64,000 bases of DNA, taken from the NCBI RefSeq assembly GCF_910592395.1, contig NC_088308.1, forward strand, positions 248,001 to 312,000, given 5' to 3'. The translations under genes were made by a program, and so were the position numbers. Positions 56,690 to 64,000 of this stretch are shown one piece after another. Source of the DNA: Lineus longissimus (taxonomy: Eukaryota > Nemertea > Pilidiophora > Heteronemertea > Lineidae). The notes below the pieces were generated by a model. The model did not search any database. It was not told the origin of the DNA and saw only the letters and a program-made list of their open reading frames with translations. How positions within the stretch are numbered: position 1 is the first letter of the stretch; every line of letters begins with the position of its first letter.

Positions 56690-58870
56690 TTGATAATCAA
56701 TACTGTTGTGGAATATCCATTATGGAGTTGCAGCGAACTTAGCAATGCCACTGTAAATTGGCTGTTTGAGAAAGATAACAGTTCTATCTGGAGAGACGTG
56801 TAAACGCTCAAAAAAAGGAACTAAAAACGGATCAAACTGCGTACACATTTGTGCTGTAGGTGAGATATTTGTACATCTTGCATCGACATCCCAAGAACAG
56901 AATTACAAGAACAGATTATAAACCATGGAGATAAAATAGATCTTTTGGCATCTTTGCAAGACTTATTTCAACACAGTAGGATTACATGCAAAAACATTAA
57001 CGGTATCGGCAACTTCTCAAGATTCCTCCATGGCATCATCTGTTGTTGCCAGCAGCAAGTTCAGAAAAATAGGCACCCACACAATGTCGAATTGATGCGC
57101 TCTGACTGATCCGTGGATGAATCGGCGTGTGTAATCTATCAGTAATGGGTTGGTTCTTTTATGGGTTTATCTCGGTAAACGATCAGGACAGATCCCATCT
57201 TGGGGATTACACTCTGACAGGGAGAAGTCCCCTGGTTATCACTGGCAGAGGAGGTTCGGTTTTCTTGGTATTTGAGCTGTCATTAACTTAACTCTCGATT
57301 CTTCGGAAGGATCATGCGCTTTCACCATTACACAGGGAATAGTTACCCTCCCAAATAGTGGAAATTGTTGCGCTCACAAAAACACATAAACAAAATACGA
57401 TGACAATGAATAACTCTTTCTCCATCCTAGTCTATTAGAAATCACCGATCAGCGAATGGATAATCAGGTTGTGCCCCGTATCCTAGCTCAACAGATATTT
57501 AAGCTTCACATGTAGGCACACTTTATTTGATCCCACCTCAGATCTATTTTGTCAATTAGATCTGCCGAAAACGAGGACAATTGACGATTCGTCTTTGATA
57601 ATGGAGACATAAAGGAACCTTGCGAGAAGGGAGGGTTTACAGAGGCCGGTCAAAGAAGTAATTAACTTGGTATCGCCACAGGTTCAAAAGGGGAAGGATA
57701 TGGCTTAGGTATTGAGTTCATTAAGAAGGCTCGGGATCTACTTGATAAACCTCTGACAGCTAATGATGAGCTAATCTGTAGAAAAAGAGCTTCGATTGCT
57801 CTAAGCGAGATGACCTAACCGTCTTCACGAAAAGTGAGAGAAGAACAATATGTTTTCATCTTTGTATCGTTAACGCCGTTATCGAGTTAAGGTTCATATC
57901 CGGTGTAGGTATCTTCCGCCATACTATGTTCACTCTCACTTTACAATACCACCATGAATATGCAATGCATGTTCCAGTAAGAGTCGCCTATCAATGCTGC
58001 ACAAGGTAGAATTCCGAACTACAACGAAATAATATCCGTTTAGCACAAACATATCAGCGGATGCCATGAATAAGTTCTTTGTGATCAGACACAACGAAAG
58101 CAATTTCCATTTATTTTCCCGGAGCATCCTTCATTTGCTGGGAGGGTAATTCTATCTCTGAAGTAAATGTATAAAGTGACTTTGGTGCGTCTTCTTTCCA
58201 AAAGTAGTTTGACACGAGAAAGTCATTGATGTGACAGCTAATCTGCTGATCTCATAGGCGCTAAGAGATTGCGACACCAATTTCTACATTCTACACAGTT
58301 TTTGTTCCAATCAGTCTTGAGACCTGTTTGACAAGTTAATCGCATTTTTTGGGTTCACTATGTTCGACCTCGTGTCAGTGACATCCAGGACAAACGAGCA
58401 CAGATTAATAGTCAACAGCAGCTGACCTTATGGGGACAACAATGCCGATCTGTCGGCTCAATGTACGGGGAGTGATGGAACGCTTTAAGACGACATGTTG
58501 TTTAGGGAAGTTTGAGAGAGAAAGAACATGTTACCAAATTCGGTAAGATAACGTTGAAGATTAAGAATTTGAAATGGTCCATTCTGGACCAGACAAACAA
58601 CTCCAAAATGAGATTACCTTGGCTTCCTTCAGAATGCTCGTTCGGCATCTGACCTTCCTTACGTCCACGTCAAACGTCTTCCTCGCTCTCTTATCTTATT
58701 GGTTTTTCTATTGATTATCTGTCAACATTATAAAAGAGCAACCCCACGCGTAATCATTGTCTCGTCAAGGGTAACAACAGACATGGGAATCGGCATTCAA
58801 CTCGAATTGTACCACCTTTAGTAAGAGTAGTCTTTCATATCGATGTGGCATTTATGGTAGATGACATGGG
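56690..58870. other. non-genic stretch
   Basis: No coding region recognised. It probably holds 3' flanking DNA of the first GPCR gene. Confidence 0.5.
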
Positions 58871-58871
58871 T

Positions 58872-58877
58872 TTTATT
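58872..58877 (-). terminator. poly(A) signal of GPCR 1
   Basis: Minus-strand AATAAA about 60 nt after the GPCR stop codon at 58937. Confidence 0.5.
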
Positions 58878-58936
58878 TTTCTAAATTATTTTCTGATTCT
58901 TCGTTAAGATCGGTTAATTTTCAAGGCATGTCAGGT

Positions 58937-59944
58937 CTACGATGAAAACTTACATTGAAGGATGTTCAAGAAATCCAGACGGAACCGCCGACCACATACA
59001 CAGTAGAGGAAAAAGTTAATAGCATAGTTTGCCGTACTAATAAACGTAGCAACTGTGTGTGAAAAGAACCTTAATTTTAGTTGATAAGCATTCAAATCGC
59101 CTTGAAACAGGGGTAGAATTCTCCAAACTGTGGTTTGCACCATGTAAGGGAACGATAGCGCAAGAAAAATGAGTGTCACGGCTACAACCATTTTCATCAC
59201 CATCATGGCGTCATTCGTTTGTGTTGTTTGTGACGTCATCATTACTTTATTGACCTTTCTGTTTTGCAATTCGTATGAAATTGTTACGTTGAATGATAGA
59301 ATGAGTAGGAATGGTATGAAGATCCATACAACCGTTTGTCCGGTCTCATACCCTGCTTTTACATTAGAAGGCATGTCAATGATACAATACCATACATCGG
59401 CTGCCCCTGGTTTCTTTCCAGATAGTCCTGCTGGCAGGGACCAAGCAGCACAGACAAGAGAAAGAACCAGAAGGTAACACTTCGCTGCCTGGGATGTGCA
59501 CCAAAGAACTGCTTTTAGTGGAAATACAACTGCAACAAACCTTGTAAAGGTTATCACAACTATTATCCAGTTTGACATGTTAACGGCGAAGTACGCCTCA
59601 AATGTGAAACAGCCACAGAATATGTCCCCGAACACTCCAATCAAAATTTGCATTGCATCTCCAAAATATATGCCAATTGCGATCAAGTTCAATGTATCAA
59701 ATATTGCTAGAGTTTTGAGAAAGAAACAATTAGGATTGTTCCTGTAACACGGTTTGGACAATATGATCAGGACCAGCATATTATTGAAACACCCCAATAC
59801 GACCAAGGTTGGACTTAAGACTCCATTGATGATTCGTATAATAGTATCCAGTACAGGATAGCTTTCTTGATTGGGAATTTCCGGGCCTACTTTTGTAAAG
59901 TTATCTCGAAAAAGAGGAGAAAAGGGCGAAGAAGAAGATTCCAT
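58937..59944 (-). CDS. rhodopsin-like GPCR, paralogue 1 (peptide-receptor type)
   Basis: 335 aa, intronless. Seven hydrophobic helices: helix 1 LVVLGCFNNMLVLIILSK, helix 3 ending ITFTRFVAVVFPLKA, helix 6 FPYMVQTTVWRILP, helix 7 NYAINFFLYCVCGRRFR. The DRY motif is replaced by TRF and NPxxY by NYAIN-FFLYC, features of divergent invertebrate neuropeptide-receptor-like expansions. The frame is open from an ATG at 60019, but the ATG at 59944 (MESSSS) aligns with the start of the neighbouring paralogue (MESPSQ) and is preferred. The ligand cannot be predicted. Confidence 0.86.
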   Translation of the reverse strand: MESSSSPFSPLFRDNFTKVGPEIPNQESYPVLDTIIRIINGVLSPTLVVLGCFNNMLVLIILSKPCYRNNPNCFFLKTLAIFDTLNLIAIGIYFGDAMQILIGVFGDIFCGCFTFEAYFAVNMSNWIIVVITFTRFVAVVFPLKAVLWCTSQAAKCYLLVLSLVCAAWSLPAGLSGKKPGAADVWYCIIDMPSNVKAGYETGQTVVWIFIPFLLILSFNVTISYELQNRKVNKVMMTSQTTQTNDAMMVMKMVVAVTLIFLALSFPYMVQTTVWRILPLFQGDLNAYQLKLRFFSHTVATFISTANYAINFFLYCVCGRRFRLDFLNILQCKFSS

Positions 59945-60344
59945 GTTAATGTGTTTGTCAGGCAGACATCGAGTCCATGCAGATCGTTGATAGACATCGC
60001 CTTGGTGAACATAAAACAACTAAAATAGCTCTGCTTAGAGATGTTATTTTCATTTCGTACGGATTGATAGTAACTGAATCTTTTATAATCGATGATATAT
60101 TTTGCTCGTTATGACTACCCGGTATTTTGATTTTACAGCGTGATGGCAAATATAGTTCTGAAGCATACAGTGATGAATTCGATTTCTCATGTTATTATTT
60201 TGAAGGATCTCCAAGAAATCCTTGCGAAGTCGCTGACAAGAGGACGTTGTTTGCAACGCCATTACTATTGGGTTTTCCTTTCCATATTTTGTATGGAAGA
60301 GATATGGTCAAATTCCCTTTTACATGTTGTACGAACCGTTCACC
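59945..60344. other. spacer between the two GPCR genes
   Basis: About 400 bp between the start of GPCR 1 and the stop of GPCR 2. It should contain the 3' UTR of GPCR 2 and the promoter of GPCR 1; no clear element is visible. Confidence 0.4.
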
Positions 60345-61325
60345 TCATGAGGACCACTTACACAGAAAGGTGTTCAGAACATCCTGTCGAAACCGCCGAC
60401 AACATACACAATAAAGAAAAAGGTTAATGGCATAATTAGTGGCACTGATGAACGTGACAACTGTATATGAAAATAGCCTAAGGTTTGCTTGATAGTAACT
60501 CAGCTCTCCGAACAGGGGTAGAATTCTCCAAACGGTGATCTGTAGCATGAAGGGGAAGGTCAGCATGAGGAAAATTAATGTCACTGCTATAACCATTGTC
60601 ATAACCATCATGTCGTCCTTGTTCTGTATGAGTTGAGAGGACATGATCTTTCTAGTGGATGTTTCTTTTCGTAATTTGTATGAGATAGACAAGTTGAGCG
60701 ATGTTATGAGTAAGAACGGTATAACTATTGTCGCCAGGCTTTGTCCAGTCTCGTACACTGCAGCATTAGGCATGTCAATTAAACAGTACCAAACGTTCAG
60801 CGTCCCTGGCGGTGGTGCCTTTGCGTATATGCCCGCGGGCAGGGACCAAGCAGCACATGCAATGGAGAGACCAAGAAGGTAACACTTCGCTGCCTGGGGC
60901 GTGCACCAGAGAACAGCTTTTAGTGGAAACACAACTGCAACAAACCTTGTAAAGGTAATCACAACTATTATCCAGTTTGACATGTTAACGGAGAAGGACA
61001 TCTCGAATATGAGAATGCCACAGAACATACTTCCAAATAACTTGATTAAGACCTTCATGATGTCTCCAAAAAATACACCAATCGATATTAAATTCAAGGT
61101 ATCAAATACCGCCAGACACGTAAGAAAGAAGCAGCTAGCGTTGTTCCTGTAACGCGGCTTGGACAGTATTATCAGAACCAACAGATTGTTGAAACACCCG
61201 AATGCCACTAAACATGGATTGAGAAAATCGTTGATGATTCGGATAAAGTCATCAAGTGCAGGATATGCCTCTTGGTTTATATGTACATAAGCTGTGGAGA
61301 GGTTACCTTGTGAAGGAGACTCCAT
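60345..61325 (-). CDS. rhodopsin-like GPCR, paralogue 2 (peptide-receptor type)
   Basis: 326 aa, intronless, same strand as paralogue 1. Shares IILSKPRYRNN, NMSNWIIVVITFTRFVAVV, ECL/ICL spacing and the NYAINLFLYCVCCRRFR tail. Two genes in direct tandem point to a local duplication. The third intracellular loop is the main divergent part. Confidence 0.87.
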   Translation of the reverse strand: MESPSQGNLSTAYVHINQEAYPALDDFIRIINDFLNPCLVAFGCFNNLLVLIILSKPRYRNNASCFFLTCLAVFDTLNLISIGVFFGDIMKVLIKLFGSMFCGILIFEMSFSVNMSNWIIVVITFTRFVAVVFPLKAVLWCTPQAAKCYLLGLSIACAAWSLPAGIYAKAPPPGTLNVWYCLIDMPNAAVYETGQSLATIVIPFLLITSLNLSISYKLRKETSTRKIMSSQLIQNKDDMMVMTMVIAVTLIFLMLTFPFMLQITVWRILPLFGELSYYQANLRLFSYTVVTFISATNYAINLFLYCVCCRRFRQDVLNTFLCKWSS

Positions 61326-62325
61326 TTTAATCTATTCAATGTTTGGTAAAAGGATGCCGCACATCAGACTTTGAATCAGCTGCACCACCACCAGTCAGAT
61401 TTTCCTGTTAGCAACTTAACTGTAGTGGAGAAGTCTCTTTGATGATGTGGTGTTATAACCAGTTGGGAATGTTAACATCTGTCTACTTTGATTTGTGAAA
61501 GTTCGTTCTCGAATACTACTTACGGAAAGTGGCCCCGGAGAGGGACCATTTTTGATTGGTGAACGGTTCGCCCTAAGTCTTCCATTCAGATGACACCATA
61601 CCAATCTTCATATCTTCTGCCTCACCGGCCATTGCATAGCCATACTCTCCGGAGTAAGTTGCCTTAAGATGTGTTGGTACTCACTTCAACCCGTCTATAA
61701 CGCTGGTTTTGTCATTCCCTAATACCTTCACACGCCTCAATAGAGCTAAGTTCAATCTCGTTGAAAGCTACAGTGCGAAATACACCGTCGCAACAACCAT
61801 GACAACAGCAAGCCTTACTAAAATAACTTGTTAGTGCATTTCCTAGGAGTTTACGAGGTATCTATATTCGGCATTCGATAACTCCATTAAAGAACAGTAT
61901 TGAGGCAGGTTAAAAATACCTTATTAAATCTGATATACTAATTTATTCCACTCCTTGCAGTTAGTTTTCCTTTTCGATGCCTTTAGCCCATTAAGCTTAG
62001 CAGGTCTGTTAAGTATTCTTCATGTCAGTTTCTTAATCACCTCTCACGTCTTGCCAAGTACAGTTTAATCAGGTTCATTTAGAAAGATTAGTCCGTCCCC
62101 TCTCGCTCATTTCATATAGTTAACTACACATCGTCTTAGATCGTTCAATCAAGCCACGCGTAGAGCCAACAGATCAGCTCTGTTGTCCCCATCAGGTGAG
62201 CGGCAGTCGAGCATTAATCAATAGTACTTCGTCCCAGATGTCAGCAACACAACGTTTAACTTGGCGAACGCAAATTGAAATGGGATCATTTTGTCAAGAA
62301 CAGGTCTCATGGGTGATTAAGAACA
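61326..62325. other. non-genic stretch upstream of GPCR 2
   Basis: No gene recognised. It probably includes the promoter of GPCR 2. Confidence 0.45.
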
Positions 62326-64000
62326 TTAAAGCTGGCCAGCACGGGACCGGGTTACTTTCGAATGGTCTTAGCGAGGTCGAACTGCCAGATTAGCAAGGTG
62401 GTTGTGCTGGCCAACACGGGACCGCGTTACTTTCGAATGGTCTTAGCGAGGTCGAACTGCCAGATTAGCAAGGTGGTTGTGCTGGCCAGCACGGGACCGG
62501 GTTACTTTCGAATGGTCTTAGCGAGGTCGAACTGCCAGATTAGCAAGGTGGTTGTGCTGGCCAGCACGGGACCGGGTTACTTTCGAATGGTCTCAGCGAG
62601 GTCGAACTGCCAGATTAGCAAGGTGGTTGTGCTGGCCAGCACGGGACCGGGTTACTTTCGAATGGTCTTAGCGAGGTCGAACTGCCAGATTAGCAAGGTG
62701 GTTGTGCTGGCCAGCACGGGACCGGGTTACTTTCGAATGGTCTTAGCGAGGTCGAACTGCCAGATTAGCAAGGTGGTTGTGCTGGCCAGCACGGGACCGG
62801 GTTACTTTCGAATGGTCTTAGCGAGGTCGAACTGCCAGATTAGCAAGGTGGTTGTGCTGGCCAGCACGGGACCGGGTTACTTTCGAATGGTCTTAGCGAG
62901 GTCGAACTGCCAGATTAGCAAGGTGGCTGTGCTGGCCAGCACGGGACCGGGTTACTTTCGAATGGTCTTAGCGAGGTCGAACTGCCAGATTAGCAAGGTG
63001 GTTGTGCTGGCCAGCACGGGACCGGGTTACTTTCGAATGGTCTTAGCGAGGTCGAACTGCCAGATTAGCAAGGTGGTTGTGCTGGCCAGCACGGGACCGG
63101 GTTACTTTCGAATGGTCTTAGCGAGGTCGAACTGCCAGATTAGCAAGGTGGTTGTGCTGGCCAGCACGGGACCGGGTTACTTTCGAATGGTCTCAGCGAG
63201 GTCGAACTGCCAGATTAGCAAGGTGGCTGTGCTGGCCAGCACGGGACCGGGTTACTTTCGAATGGTCTCAGCGAGGTCGAACTGCCAGATTAGCAAGGTG
63301 GCTGTGCTGGCCAGCACGGGACCGGGTTACTTTCGAATGGTCTCAGCGAGGTCGAACTGCCAGATTAGCAAGGTGGCTGTGCTGGCCAGCACGGGACCGG
63401 GTTACTTTCGAATGGTCTTAGCGAGGTCGAACTGCCAGATTAGCAAGGTGGTTGTGCTGGCCAGCACGGGACCGGGTTACTTTCGAATGGTCTCAGCGAG
63501 GTCGAACTGCCAGATTAGCAAGGTGGCTGTGCTGGCCAGCACGGGACCGGGTTACTTTCGAATGGTCTCAGCGAGGTCGAACTTCCAGATTAGCAAGGTG
63601 GTTGTGCTGGCCAGCACGGGACCGGGTTACTTTCGAATGGTCTCAGCGAGGTCGAACTGCCAGATTAGCAAGGTGGCTGTGCTGGCCAACACGGGACCGG
63701 GTTACTTTCGAATGGTCTCAGCGAGGTCGAACTGCCAGATTAGCAAGGTGGCTGTGCTGGCCAGCACGGGACCGGGTTACTTTCGAATGGTCTCAGCGAG
63801 GTCGAACTGCCAGATTAGCAAGGTGGTTGTGCTGGCCAGCACGGGACCGGGTTACTTTCGAATGGTCTTAGCGAGGTCGAACTGCCAGATTAGCAAGGTG
63901 GTTGTGCTGGCCAGCACGGGACCGGGTTACTTTCGAATGGTCTCAGCGAGGTCGAACTGCCAGATCAGCAAGGTGGTTGTGCTGGCCAGCACGGGACCGG
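62326..64000. repeat. 75-bp minisatellite running off the window end, at least 22 copies
   Basis: Unit contains GCTGGCCAGCACGGGACCGG and GTTACTTTCGAATGGTCT, with very few differences. Because 75 is 25 codons, one frame stays open across copies with CTCAG and stops in copies with CTTAG. That is why 89- and 139-codon open frames appear; they are not genes. Confidence 0.96.

Overview
The window reads as nuclear DNA of a marine-type invertebrate animal, most likely a lophotrochozoan. The evidence is split genes with GT-AG introns, AATAAA poly(A) signals, animal gene families (vitamin K-dependent gamma-glutamyl carboxylase, a TRP-type channel, rhodopsin-like GPCRs, PAN/apple-like secreted domains), tRNA-derived SINEs and many minisatellites. 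No bacterial features are visible. The species cannot be named from this sequence alone.

Left part (1-14.4 kb): the last codons and 3' UTR of a plus-strand gene, then a complete 15-exon gamma-glutamyl carboxylase gene (GGCX) on the minus strand. Its exon lengths sum to exactly 750 codons including the stop. The intron between its exons 9 and 10 contains an intronless, oppositely oriented TRP-like channel gene. The intron before exon 3 carries an 89-bp tandem array made from copies of exon 3's own splice acceptor.

14.4-17.6 kb: intergenic, with a 97-bp minisatellite between two copies of a tRNA-derived SINE.

17.6-54.1 kb: the most unusual part. About 50 small minus-strand exons, all of phase 1-1, alternate in a strict order: B domain, micro-exon, A domain, linker. 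A and B are two kinds of secreted Cys-rich PAN/apple-like domain. Each micro-exon supplies exactly one Cys, which balances the seven in each A exon. Each linker is usually Lys-rich and ends in a T that completes a Cys codon with the next B exon. The locus begins with a signal-peptide exon at 54055 and ends near a poly(A) signal at 17616. A second start with its own TATA box and signal peptide lies at 23804, and four near-identical 1.64-kb segments each carry a further candidate signal-peptide start. It may be one very large gene of about 1,971 aa or several tandem genes that share exons. An 11-kb satellite array (eight units of about 1.36 kb) sits in one intron of the duplicated segment.

54.1-64 kb: mostly empty DNA with DNA-transposon remnants, then two tandem intronless minus-strand GPCR paralogues, then a 75-bp minisatellite that runs off the window end.

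No pathway links these genes. GGCX modifies secreted proteins in the ER and the PAN locus makes secreted proteins, but its linkers are Lys-rich rather than Glu-rich, so a substrate relationship is not supported.
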